A stretch of DNA of 64,000 nucleotides from Pseudoips prasinana (taxonomy: Eukaryota > Arthropoda > Insecta > Lepidoptera > Nolidae): contig OX621252.1 of the NCBI GenBank assembly GCA_951640165.1, positions 21,225,934 to 21,289,933 of the forward strand, written 5' to 3'. How positions within the stretch are numbered: position 1 is the first letter of the stretch; each line of letters begins with the position of its first letter. Positions 52,770-62,620 of this stretch are shown here, one piece after another. A program made the translations under genes and the position numbers. Under the pieces are notes generated by a model that was not told the origin of the DNA, did not search any database, and saw only the letters and a program-made list of their open reading frames with translations.

Positions 52770-53376
52770 TATAATAGTTCATACATACATAGACTCACAC
52801 CTGTTTCCCAGAGGGGTAGGCAGAGACAACGGATTTCTATCTGTCACGATCTTTGCACACGTCTTTTGTCTCAATTACTGTCATTATATTCTTCATACAC
52901 CGATATAGGGTACTTCTGACCTGCCCTTTCTTGAGAACGTTTCCGATTTGGTCAGAGAATGTTCGACGAGGTCTTCCCCTTCCGGTTGTTCCATTCACAC
53001 AGGCCAGGTATACTTCAATGGTCAATCTTCTTTAATTCATCCTTTCTAAATGGCCAAACCATCTCAGCATTCCTTTTTCAATCTTTGTGACTACAACCTC
53101 TTTCACACCACAACGCTCTCTTACATCAGTATTTCGAATTCTATCTCTCAAAGTCATACCACACATACTTCTCAGAGCTCTCATTTCCACTGCATTTATT
53201 TTACTTTCATTATTTTTCTGCCATACCCAACTTTCACTTCCATACGTTAAAGTTGGCACTAACACTCCATCGTGCACGGCCAGTCGAGACTTCTTGGAGA
53301 CTTGCCGGCTACTCATAAAGGCGTTTAGTGCCCCGTTCACTCTGTTCCCCGCATTTACTCTTCTACTATAATAGTT
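52770..53376 (-). mobile_element. 5'-truncated sibling of the 3.5-kb LINE, with 10-bp target-site duplication
   Basis: Element 52780-53366 on the minus strand corresponds to the last 600 nt of 19204-22735. It begins inside the thumb region (RRVNAGNRVNGALNAFMSSR), continues to [20 protein letters not shown], and ends with the 3' UTR and a TATGTATG tail. TATAATAGTT occurs at 52770-52779 and 53367-53376. A stop near 53032 and missing residues near the end break its frame. It has no in-frame stop at the position where the long copy has TAA. Confidence 0.9.
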
Positions 53377-53379
53377 TAC

Positions 53380-53688
53380 AAGTATTATTTGGCTAGCTTC
53401 CATAAACCCATGGGACAGCTAGCCAATACGACCTCTTCCCGGTCCAGTACCTCTAAGTCTGTCTAAGACTGTCACACCACCCAAATTTGCACTAGACCAA
53501 CAAGTTAGTAAAAATATACATACAGTGTACAAAGCTAAACTAATGATAAAAATCAAAAGCTGCAAAAAATATGACAGCAGTTTCTTCTGCCTTTCTATCC
53601 CGGATCCTCGACTTGTTTTGCTAATTAAGCTATGGGTTAACCAAGGTAATAGACGCTGGTGAGCATTGCGTTTTCCCCTACCTCTCAC
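53380..53688 (-). other. unassigned ORF with a hydrophobic segment, minus strand
   Basis: An 89-codon ATG frame at 53419-53688. A basic N-terminus (MRGRGKRNAHQRLLPW), SLISKTSRGSGIERQKK, then about 25 hydrophobic residues (LSYFLQLLIFIISLALYTVC...) that would form one membrane helix, then GGVTVLDRLRGTGPGRGRIG. No family was recognised and no promoter or splice site is clear. It sits next to the truncated LINE. It could be a gene fragment or chance. Confidence 0.25.
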
Positions 53689-54008
53689 CTATAATTCTGT
53701 GTCTGTTATTCATGCCAATGATCATTAGCGCACTCAAATTGACTCATCGCTTCTTTGGTTACCTGTGGCGTAATACGAGCATAAGGATGAAATACTTATG
53801 AGTGACAAATTAAATCACTCACAAAAAAATGGCTTTGTCCAATTCATGGTTAATATGCTTCAAGTTAGGCGTTATACATACCTATAACATATTATAAATC
53901 TTATGGATGTAGATGCGTATATTAAATCTCTATATTAAACCGCACATTCCATTACAAGGAATAATTCAGAGAAAGAAATCCTAGCAGTGCCAGGAATTTA
54001 TGATCTAA

Positions 54009-54045
54009 CATGAAATGAAATGAAATGAAATGAAATGAATTGAAA
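54009..54045. repeat. (ATGAA)n short tandem repeat
   Basis: About six units of ATGAA/TGAAA; this is the tail of the reversed family U LINE end that follows. Confidence 0.75.
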
Positions 54046-54420
54046 TATTTATTCAGCACTTGGGTATTAACATACACTTGTACTTGTCAAGGTCACAATG
54101 CAGTACATAAACAAAGTGGATAGTAAAAAGTTACAAAAAAAAAATTAATCTTTCAGTCCGTGCGGTTTGTTTTATCGCATATATTTTCTGAAATCCTTAA
54201 ATAAATAACAATGTACTAATCTATTATTTTGAAATTTAGTTCTACTATATTAAAATTAAAGAATTGAAGACTAAAGCAAAAGACGAAATTCTAAGTGAGG
54301 GTGTGATCACATGCACGGGATCACCGATCACGCATTAATGGGCCAAAGCGATCCTCGCCGCTGAGGAACCTACCCTAGCTAGCCTGCGGCTTTCTCTAGC
54401 TGCCTAGGTGGACGACCCGG
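54009..54420 (-). mobile_element. LINE 3' end, family U, minus strand
   Basis: TATTTATTCAGCACTTGGG, AACATACACTTGTACTTGTC, AGTCCGTGCGGTTTG, GCACGGGATCACCGATCAC, GCGATCCTCGCCGCTGAGG and CCCTAGCTAGCCTGCGG align with 26448-26910. The GCGGCCGCCTGAGC part is deleted here. Confidence 0.65.
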
Positions 54421-54429
54421 AGAAGAAAG

Positions 54430-55084
54430 CCACAAAGAAACTCCGGGCTTGCTTTTTTCGTCTTCTTTTGCTTTCAGTTTACGATTTTTATTTTTTAAAT
54501 GTCATGTATTTTACTTACATTGTGATTGGTTGTTATGTAGGCTAATGCACGCACAGAACCGTTGTCATTCAGTGAATCATAATAAAATAAATAAGCAATA
54601 GCATTCAATTTCACTCAAGCACTTAGAATATCCTCTTTCTAGACGAAAAAACGGTGGGTGCATCCGCGTACATTTACAAAATTAACAAGTCAAACGAAGT
54701 CTACCAGAGGCGAAAAAGAAAAAAAAAATGAGTACCCCAACAGCAGTTCGACCAGTTACCGCAAGCAGCACCCGTTCACGAGTATGACGTGTGGGCCAGC
54801 CATCGCCTCCCTCGCCATATTAGAGGGAAGGAAACGACCCGACCCACAACGCCACCGCAAGCATTAACAGACAATGGGAGCATGACGAGCTTACAAAGGG
54901 GAGTTCATATTGAAGTCGTTAACAGCCTTCGGCCGAACAGCGTTTGACATGTTCAAGATAATACACATTAGTTTTAATAATAGGTCTAAAAATCTATAAA
55001 GTTAAATTATTACAGCATTATTTCTATAGTCGATTGAGAAACATATACATGTATATCCTTAACATAACACTAAGATGTTGCTCT
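54430..55084 (-). other. probable 3' UTR of the LINE at 55085-56411
   Basis: No motif-bearing ORF on either strand. On the minus strand this follows directly on the LINE stop codon at 55088, so part of it is likely that element's 3' UTR. GCGAAAAAGAAAAAAAAAATGAG at 54711-54731 is a purine-rich patch. The 69-codon plus ORF at 54658-54867 has no domain. Confidence 0.35.
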
Positions 55085-56411
55085 TGTTTAACCAAGCGAC
55101 CAAGCGTTTTTGTCGCTTAAATAATCATTTAGAGTGTAATAGGCCTTTTTCATTAAAATATTCTTGATCTCTGATTTAAATTTAGCATAGGACAGTTCCT
55201 GAAGATTTGTGGGTATTTTGTTATAAATTCGGATACTCAGTCCGACAAAAGAACAATGAACCCCATTGACAAACGTAACATGTTCAAAATTAAAAATTAC
55301 ATTGCATTCTGGCACGCTATTACGTAACAGCAGTTCGGCGCCAATTTCGGAGGAGTTTAAGGAGCGAGTGGTGGTTACAGGTACGGCGGCAAAAAAGTTA
55401 TTTAACTCATGAGCTACGTCAGCTTTATCACTAATAACTGTATTATCTATTTTTAATTCCAAATAATTATCACGTCTTATATTCTTACCACTTTCTTTAT
55501 TAATTATGTTCCAAGTGGTCTTTATTTTATTATCTGCTTTTTGTATTTTTCGACTAATATAATTAGATTTAGCCATAGTGCATATTTTTTTGAACATATT
55601 TGAATAATTTTTGACATATTGTAAAAAATCTGAGTCAAATCTGTATTTTTTCATACCGTATAACTCGTACAATTTCGCTCGACTTTTATATATACCAGGA
55701 GTTGCCCACTCATTAAATTTACTATTGGAAATCCTAAGTTTTTTAGTTTTAAATGTACTCTGAAACTCAGTTTTAATGACACTAAAAACGGATGTATAAT
55801 TACTATCTGGATTGTTATTTTCCAGCAGAGCGGGATTCAGCTTAGATAGAATACTCTCTTTGAAACTATGTAACCGATAACTAGTGATTGGTTGGCAGGT
55901 TACATGAGATGTTTTTATCTTTTTATAATTTTCAAATACTGCTAACTGACCACAGTGATCCGATGTCAGATGACTTATTATTTTAGGATTCATTGCTTCA
56001 CAGTTAGAAAAAATGTTGTCAAGACAAGTGGATGAATGTGATGTGATCCTAGTGGGTTCATAAAATATATGTTTTAAATTAAATGATTTAAAAAATATTC
56101 TTCAGGCCACCCCTACAACGGACAGTTGTAGGGGTGGCCTGAAGAATATTTACATTGAAATCCCCACACACAATCAGCTCCTTCCTGGTACAACATATTT
56201 TTGTAAGGGCATCTTCCATAACAGATTCAAATATGGAGAAGTTGCTAAGTGGAGGACGATAAACACACAATACTACTTGGTGCTCTAGTTCAACACAAGA
56301 CAACTCAATAGTGCGTTCGACCGATAGATTCACAATATCTGGTCTAGGCTTAGATTTTATGTCACTTGATACAAAAGATGAAGAAGAATAGATACTTGAT
56401 AGAATATACAT
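55085..56411 (-). pseudogene. CR1/Jockey-type LINE with RT core deleted, minus strand
   Basis: Order on the minus strand: endonuclease (56411 down to about 55920) with ELSCVELEHQVVLCVYRPPL, ELIVCGDFNVNIL, then YEPTRITSHSSTCLDNIFSN and ISHLTSDHCGQLAVFE (catalytic Ser-Asp-His); linker (NEWATPGIYKSRAKLYELYG, KIKTTWNIINKESGK); and the start of the RT region (HELNNFFAAVPV, SVPECNVIFNFEHV). It then jumps straight to the C-terminal end (FVGLSIRIYNKIPTNLQELS, KNILMKKAYYTLNDYLSD). Some 350 residues carrying all RT catalytic motifs are missing, yet the frame is kept across the deletion. A 27-bp hairpin at 56093-56151 shifts the endonuclease frame. Confidence 0.85.
56093..56151. repeat. perfect hairpin, 27-bp arms, 5-nt loop, inside LINE endonuclease
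   Basis: Arms 56093-56119 and 56125-56151 are exact reverse complements around GGACA. The arm at 56125-56151 encodes part of the endonuclease (VNILQATPTT on the minus strand). The other arm is its inverted copy and separates this from the proper continuation KSFNLKHIFYEPTR, which lies in another frame. Confidence 0.9.
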
Positions 56412-56499
56412 GTAGAGTTAAAGAACGTTTTGCATCCATGTCGTTCTCCCTCACTGCTTAGAGAGGAGCTTCACCAAAGTTTAGATTATACCTGTTAGG

Positions 56500-56870
56500 C
56501 CATCCGTGAATAATTTATACAATCACCAATTTATAAGACTAATATAAAATAGCCTGCGGTGTGTATAAGAGCCTTTACATACCGGCAGCCCTGCCATACC
56601 CCCGCGTTATTGCCGCGTGAGTATGCCGACGTAGACAGCCAGGGAGCATAATTTCGGTTACCCACATTGCAGTCGTTCAGATTTGCCAATTGCACCGTGC
56701 GACACGCCAAGCTTCAGTGTTTGGATGACACGCCCAATTTTTGCCGAAAATGTTTCTCGAAAGGAGCTGGAAGCCATATCGTAAGTTAAATCAATAGGAT
56801 GCGATTTTCACTATGAGCTCTATTCAAATAATTCTCTCCTACAATACTTTATCATAACAGCTACAAAAGT
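56500..56870. other. unassigned, partly GC-rich
   Basis: AGCCTGCGGTGTGTATAAGAG through CACGCCAAGCTTCAGTGTTTGG shows no ORF with a motif. Possibly an old retroposon. Confidence 0.3.
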
Positions 56871-56874
56871 CCTC

Positions 56875-57030
56875 TGCTGAACAAAAGCCTCTCTCATCTT
56901 GGGAGGATATGCCATAATCGCCACGCTTGGCAGACGGGTTGGCGATCACAGTATGATAGTCATAGCCCTCAGAAGAAGTTCCTGCCCAACTTCTGGTAGA
57001 TATTACCTCGGGTCGACCTCTACGCCCCCC
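56875..57030 (-). mobile_element. LINE 3'-end-like repeat
   Basis: GTCCTCTGCTGAACAAAAGCC is a reversed RTE-like tail word. It is followed by CATAATCGCCACGCTTGGC, GACGGGTTGGCGATCACAG (as in 46320-46395) and TGCCCAACTTCTGG. Assigned by similarity of words only. Confidence 0.45.
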
Positions 57031-57072
57031 ACGGGATCAGATGGGGTGATGATATTTGCCACCGTCACCACA

Positions 57073-57118
57073 CAGCGATTATCTATATAAGTATGTATTT
57101 ACAAAAGACAAGTAGTAT
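57073..57118 (+). mobile_element. SINE-B internal relic
   Basis: TTATCTATATAAGTATGTATTTAC followed by AAAAGACAAGTAGTATAT matches the SINE-B body. Confidence 0.45.
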
Positions 57119-57354
57119 ATTAATTACTATATTATCTTCCTTCAATAGTCTCCGAAATTAGTAACAGAATAGTCACCGCCAACCAACATCGTTGCAAAAG
57201 GCGGCCTATTTTCGCAGACACCTAAAATACACTTAAATCGACTTTGTTCCCATTTGTATTGGCTTACAAACTGCTCGGCCACACTATGAACAAATGAAGA
57301 TCAATTTGCGCTTCATGAAAATTTGGCGATTTTTGCCTTCAATTTCAATTGATT

Positions 57355-57578
57355 ACTCCACTGTCAGGGGCAGAAAGGTTCTCGAGTGGCGACCACGAAC
57401 TGGAAGACGCTGCGTGGGCAGGTCCTCTACAAGATGGACCGATGAACGTGTGCGGGTCGCTGGAAATCGCTGGATGCGGATAGCGCAAGACCGGCAATTG
57501 TGGAGATCTTTGGGGGAGGCCTTTGTCCAGCAGTGGACGTCTTTCGGCAGATATGATGATGATGATGACTCCACTGTC
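57355..57578 (+). mobile_element. 202-bp RTE-like LINE 3' end with 11-bp target-site duplication
   Basis: Element 57366-57567, bracketed by ACTCCACTGTC (57355-57365 and 57568-57578). It carries the last coding block GRKVLEWRPRTGRRCVGRSS, TRWTDERVRVAGNRWMRIAQ and LWRSLGEAFVQQW, and ends in ATGATGATGATG. The frame of this fragment is open to its end, unlike the older copies at 12600 and 48775, and the perfect target-site duplication indicates a fairly recent insertion. Confidence 0.92.
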
Positions 57579-57579
57579 C

Positions 57580-58070
57580 GAGGAGCCAGTAAAAGTTAAC
57601 TAATCTATCTTACTTAACTAGGGTATAACACTATACTGGAACACTACACTCTTCCGCCTCTTATTAAGAGTATTCTAAACAGCAGTATTGTGGTAGAGGG
57701 AATGGTAAATTAATTATACACAAGGACGCCGCACAAAAACCGTAAAAAAATATTGCTAAGCAGGATGTCCTAACATGAATACTAACTAATTCGGAGCTTT
57801 TGAATAAATGTAAACTGCTTTCCATACTACACGACGTAAAATATAAATATTTATTTGTTCTAGTTTTAAAAGGCTATAACAAATAAAATATCAACCTGTT
57901 TTTCATAAAATTATGATATATTCATCACACGTAAAAGTAGATATTGTAGGGTTCGGTACTACAATGGCAAACAGGATTCCTATCAAAGCTATTGCATCGG
58001 TTCGTCCAACCGTTTTGCATAGCGATATAGCTCAGCAATTACTAAACAACTAGTTATTTCAAATTTAGAA
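57580..58070. other. AT-rich, no gene recognised
   Basis: No motif-bearing ORF. TACTACACGACGTAAAATATAAAT is followed by a run of AT-rich sequence. Confidence 0.4.
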
Positions 58071-58074
58071 TATA

Positions 58075-58337
58075 ATAATAATATATTAATATCCTGGGTC
58101 ATTATTTACACTCGGCCATCTGATCCCAAACTAAGCAGAGCTTGTACTATGGAACCCAGATAACTGATATACTACATATACAACTTTTCTTTTGTAAATA
58201 CATACTTATATAGATAAATTACACCCAGACTCGGGACAAACAGACATGTTCATGCACACAAATATCTGTCCTGAGTGGGAATGGAACCCACGACCTCCGG
58301 CGTGAAAAGCAAGCATTTGCCAACCACGCCAACAGGC
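58075..58337 (-). mobile_element. SINE-B, full-length copy, minus strand
   Basis: AATAATAATATATTAATATCC tail, CCATCTGATCCCAAACTAAGC, ACTTTTCTTTTGTAAATAC, GACATGTTCATGCACAC, reversed box B GGGAATGGAACCCACGACC and CCAACCACGCCAACAGGC. Very similar to 36495-36755. Confidence 0.8.
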
Positions 58338-58769
58338 ACGTCAAATAATAGGTAAGGTAGCTTAAAAAGAATAGGTTTCAGTATTACTACTCGAAGGAAG
58401 TTCCTTAACGTGGTAGTAGTTGACAGGTAGAAATCATCACGTAAGGGAAAGGCGTTAAGCCTCATCCTGTATTTTCTCTCTATCAGTCTATCTATGACAT
58501 ATGAGTGTGTGTGCGATCGAGTATAAAGATTCAAGCTGACTAACATTGTTCGTTGACAGTTGTACAACGTCAAAACTGACAGGTCGTTTTGGAACGAGGT
58601 TCCTTATAGCGCGTTGCGAAAGGGGGCTAGACGGAAAAAATTAAGACGAAAAGTTGTAACGTCGCTTTTTGCTATAGTAAGCTATTGTTAGCCGTGCGGC
58701 GTGCGCATGTTTCTCTGCCTCTCTCTCTCTCTTATAGAAAGCAAGCCAGATTTTTAGTAGAGGTAGGGC

Positions 58770-59370
58770 ATAGCGTTCATTCTAAGAGCAGCCCGACTGA
58801 GGAAGTACCTCCAGCTTACAGAAGACTCTCCTTAATAATAACATTAATAATTTTAATGTTGTGTTTCCGAGTGTGAGTAAGGTCGCCAGAGCTCATTGGG
58901 GTGGGGGGAAGGGTCAGCAACACTTGTTTGCTGACTTTTAAAGGCCGGCAACGCACCCGCGACCCCTCTGGTGTTGCGAGTGTCCATGGGCGGCGGTGAT
59001 CACATACTCGTTTAAACTAAGCTACTGGTTGAGAGCCTTTTGCGCTAGCCAACTGCTCGTTGTTTTCAATTCTTTAATTTGATATACTATTGCTAGATGC
59101 TTAGTAACTTGCTAGTTATTATTTATTTAAGAATATTAAAAATACATGTGACGAAACAGACCGCACGGACGGACTAATTTAAAATATTTTGTTACTTTAA
59201 TTACTGTTTTAAACTGTGTTTATGTAATACAATGTGAGCTTGACAAGTACAAGTGTATGTAAATACCCAAGTGCTGAATAAATTTCATTATTTCATTTCA
59301 TTTCATTATTTCATTTCATTATTTCATCAGGTGACCCACTTGCTCGTTTGTCGCCCTATGATATAAAAAA
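58770..59370 (+). mobile_element. family S retroposon with nested LINE end
   Basis: 58770-59001 carries AGAGCAGCCCGACTGAGG, CGCCAGAGCTCATTGGGG, GGGTCAGCAACACTTG and GTCCATGGGCGGCGGTGATC. The element resumes at 59328 with CAGGTGACCCACTTGCTCG and ends in a run of about 15 A at 59367-59381. Between lies a family U LINE 3' end. Confidence 0.75.
59002..59327 (+). mobile_element. LINE 3' end, family U, inserted in family S
   Basis: Reads GCTACTGGTTGAGAGCC, GCGCTAGCCAACTGCTCG, GACGAAACAGACCGCACGG, GTGAGCTTGACAAGTAC and CCCAAGTGCTGAATAAATTTC, with a tail of ATTTC repeats. It is the plus-strand counterpart of 26448-26910. The host lost a few bases (TTAC) at the junction and I see no clear target-site duplication. 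Confidence 0.75.
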
Positions 59371-59384
59371 AAAAAAAAAGATAT

Positions 59385-60700
59385 TTTCGTTTCGACTTTC
59401 TATTTCGTATTGAACAATGTGGTGTCGCGACGATTATTTTTGTTGAGTTAATACAGGTTTTTGGTACTTAATAAAAAATAACTTCGTTCCATCCGGGTGG
59501 CCCTTGACACCTCTCAAGTTTTATAGATTTTTTTTTATTTCATTTTAGTACTTCTATATTAGTTACTTTTTTTATTATTTATTCACTGCTGCTATTATAT
59601 TGCAGCAACATTGTAGCTTGGGTTCTTTTTCCCTTGAGTTGTATTCGCGTTTATTTACATACAATTGTTTACTTAATTATACTTGTTTACATTTCTATCA
59701 TTATTTATATGCAATATCATTATTAGCTTATATAATATGCATTTAATTTAAATATAAACAGTACTTTCGTTATTACTCGTCATAGGTTTAGGTTTGTTTG
59801 TGAGACTTCCGTATATTTACGAAAGCAAACAGACTATAGTCATATATGATACCATTAACAAAATGATGTTAGCTATGTTTGCTAGCGGCCTTTAAGTTGT
59901 TCCCTTTATTCATGAATTGTTGAATGTTTTTCTTGCAAAAGCCAAGATTTGATGGCAATATATAGCTCAAGAGGGCTCGACATCAAATATCTTTAATTTG
60001 CAGTAACGTTGTATTTAATCTATAAACTCCCACTGGGAAATAGAGTTAAATATTCTTCACTTCAAAAAAGAAGGTTCTATTTGCTTTGAGTTTAAACACT
60101 CTTTACACCGGCTTTCTCCATTTCCTAGAAAAGTTACATGGAAAAGATTACATTCTAGTGTTAAGGCTACCGATTGTATTAATAATATAGGTACGCTTGC
60201 ATAATGAACAACGGTTTAAAACTAACATTTGAGAGTTTGGAGGCATTATAGATAGATAGATAAAACCTACATCCTACATACCTAAATGTGTTAGGGAAAG
60301 AACTCGTATATTTGATCCGTAAGTGTGTTTATAGCTAATCATCAGAGCGCTTATCTTGGATTGATAGAATATGTAGATTTGATACCCGCCGCAGGATTGA
60401 ATTCATGGTTACCCCGATTTTAGTTTAGCTTGACGTATCGTGAAAAAATCTATAAAACTAAAATACAAAAGTCTCTTCACTACGTGTATAAGCCGACATG
60501 GTAAGTATATTTTGGCCATATAGGTACATAAGATTACCATCATTATTAATAAATGTATTAGACATAGATATTATTATGTACTAAAATCACACCATTATCT
60601 AAGATTTATCCTCCCTGGACTGTTCTAGTATTTCTGATTTAAAAAATTTTAAATTGAATTTTGATGGAACTTTTCAATGGGCTAATTTTGTTGGCTTATT
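59385..60700. other. AT-rich, no gene recognised
   Basis: ATAGATAGATAGATAAAACC at 60248 resembles a reversed CR1-like tail. No coding part follows. Confidence 0.4.
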
Positions 60701-60707
60701 ATTCTTC

Positions 60708-61077
60708 TACTTCGACTTCGACTTCGACTTCGACTTCGACTTCGACTTCGACTTCGACTTCGACTTCGACTTCGACTTCGACTTCGACTTCGACTTCGAC
60801 TTCGACTTCGACTTCGACTTCGACTTCGACTTCGACTTCGACTTCGACTTCGACTTCGACTTCGACTTCGACTTCGACTTCGACTTCGACTTCGACTTCG
60901 ACTTCGACTTCGACTTCGACTTCGACTTCGACTTCGACTTCGACTTCGACTTCGACTTCGACTTCGACTTCGACTTCGACTTCGACTTCGACTTCGACTT
61001 CGACTTCGACTTCGACTTCGACTTCGACTTCGACTTCGACTTCGACTTCGACTCGACTTCGACTCGACTTCGACTCG
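60708..61077 (+). repeat. (TTCGAC)n hexanucleotide array
   Basis: About 57 uninterrupted TTCGAC units (to about 61052), then several shortened CTCGA units. It has no stop in any frame, which produces long spurious Asp-Phe, Ser-Thr and Glu-Val repeat ORFs; none is evidence of a protein. It ends exactly where a family P retroposon copy begins. Confidence 0.95.
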
Positions 61078-61290
61078 AGGAAGCTTTTGGAAGACAACGA
61101 TCTGTTTGTTTCAGTCGTCAGAGACTGGCAGGAGTCAGCAATAGAGGGGAGCAATCCTGAGGTAACATTAATCCCAGGGTACGTGTCCCGACCATCTGGC
61201 ATATGGCGCAAAAGGGGAGCACCGGAGCAAAATACCCGCGTTCCCGGGGCTACCTCCATCAAGCGCCAAGAGAAGTCCATGTCAGGTTAG
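61078..61290 (+). mobile_element. poly-A-type retroposon family P, copy 2
   Basis: GAAGACAACGATCTGTTTG, GACTGGCAGGAGTCAGCAATAG, CCCAGGGTACGTGTCCC, CATCTGGCATATGGC, CAAAATACCCGCGTTCCC and GCCAAGAGAAGTCCATG align with 1435-1640. Its 3' end is cut before the GGTGGCATG part. Confidence 0.65.
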
Positions 61291-61362
61291 GTTTAGATAC
61301 TCCACCAAATGGGACGCCGTGGTCTCCTTCTGTGAGGCAGTCTTGTTGCAGAAGGAGGCCGC

Positions 61363-61395
61363 CGAGCGGGATCGGCTCGTTGCCGATCCCGCTCG
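61363..61395. repeat. perfect hairpin, 14-bp arms, 5-nt loop
   Basis: CGAGCGGGATCGGC and GCCGATCCCGCTCG around TCGTT, between two family P copies. Confidence 0.75.
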
Positions 61396-61431
61396 TAGGT
61401 GGAGGAAGTTGTCTGTGGCGCAGTCACTGTG

Positions 61432-61660
61432 CCGTACTGGCAGGAGACGGCAATAGGGGAATGCAATCCAAAGGAGCCCTCCCAGGGTACGTGTCCCGAC
61501 CATCTGGGACATGGGGAAAAGGGGGTACCGAAGGAGCATACCCGCGTTCCCGGGACTCCACCATCAGGCGCTAAGAGAAGTCCACGGCAGGTAGGTTTAG
61601 TTGGTGCAAGTCCTTTTTGCGGGTGGCATGAGAAGGCATTCCCCCTTACTTATCAAAAAA
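61432..61660 (+). mobile_element. poly-A-tailed retroposon family P, copy 3
   Basis: ACTGGCAGGAGACGGCAATAG, CCCAGGGTACGTGTCCC, CATCTGGGACATGGGG, CATACCCGCGTTCCC, GCGGGTGGCATGAGAAGGC, then a run of A at 61655-61663. A further tail piece (GCAGGTGGCATGCTAAGGC) is at 61714-61735. This is the most complete of the three. Confidence 0.7.
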
Positions 61661-61739
61661 AAAGGTTAGGTTTTTGTTAGTATACGTCATTCCCAACCGC
61701 AGACACTTTTTGCAGGTGGCATGCTAAGGCATTCCCCGG

Positions 61740-62615
61740 CCTTGTTAAAAATAAACCAACCATCCATAAGTTGTGTACCTCTCTGAAAAAGTCAAAAGAA
61801 GGCTTGATGGTGTTGATGTGGATCCCCATCATGCCAAAGGTTGCTGCCGCTGCCGATGTAATTTAATTAGTGTTCTATTATTTATTTTAAGAAATGGTAA
61901 ATTGCATTGTTTGTCTTTATTCTACAACTTTTCCATCCCATTCCATTTAAGGTTAGGGCCTATAACTATCTATCCTGACAGAAATGTCTTTTAAATATTG
62001 TCAATTTCATTTTATTATGCAAGCCGCTTCCACTCGGACCTATTGGAAATATATAGGGGAGGCCTATATTATTATTATAACGATTATATTGACTATTTAA
62101 TAAGTACTAGGTATGACGTTCTGCTACTCCAGATCGTCTTCAGGATCTTGTTTATATTGTAAATAATACACTGAAGTTGAGTAATACGTCGTATATTTTC
62201 TTAAATTTTTCTATGATAGGTAACAGGGATTGTTACCCTATCGAGCTCTTTCGTAGAATGAATGACTGTTCTAAAGAATTTTGTTATTTTCGTTTGAAAT
62301 ATTTTCAAACGCGTTCTTTTTTAATTATTTCTTTTTAAATGTTTGGACGAACGAAGGTGACAACCAAGAAGGTCGTCACATCTTCACCGTATCTCTTAAA
62401 AAAATTGTTTATTCTATTATTAGAATGAACAATTTTTTTCTCCGAATGAACCCTTTACAACATTATACTAGCTTATTTTTACCTACCTAGTGGAGGGATA
62501 ATTACAATGCATGACGGCCTTTACGACTAGACCGGCAGTTTCAATTTTATCCTCTTACAATAGATAATTATTGAAAGTGCCTTGTGGAAGCAAAACCTCT
62601 AAAAAAACTTTCCAC
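61740..62615. other. AT-rich, no gene recognised
   Basis: No ORF with a motif. The 73-codon frame at 61773-61994 and the 69-codon frame at 62281-62490 look like chance. Confidence 0.4.
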
Positions 62616-62620
62616 ACATC

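Noticed and set aside
60654..61290. Long ORFs of Asp-Phe, Ser-Thr or Glu-Val repeats on both strands
   Set aside because: All are translations of the same TTCGAC array, which has no stop codon in any frame; there is no sign of a real coding sequence.
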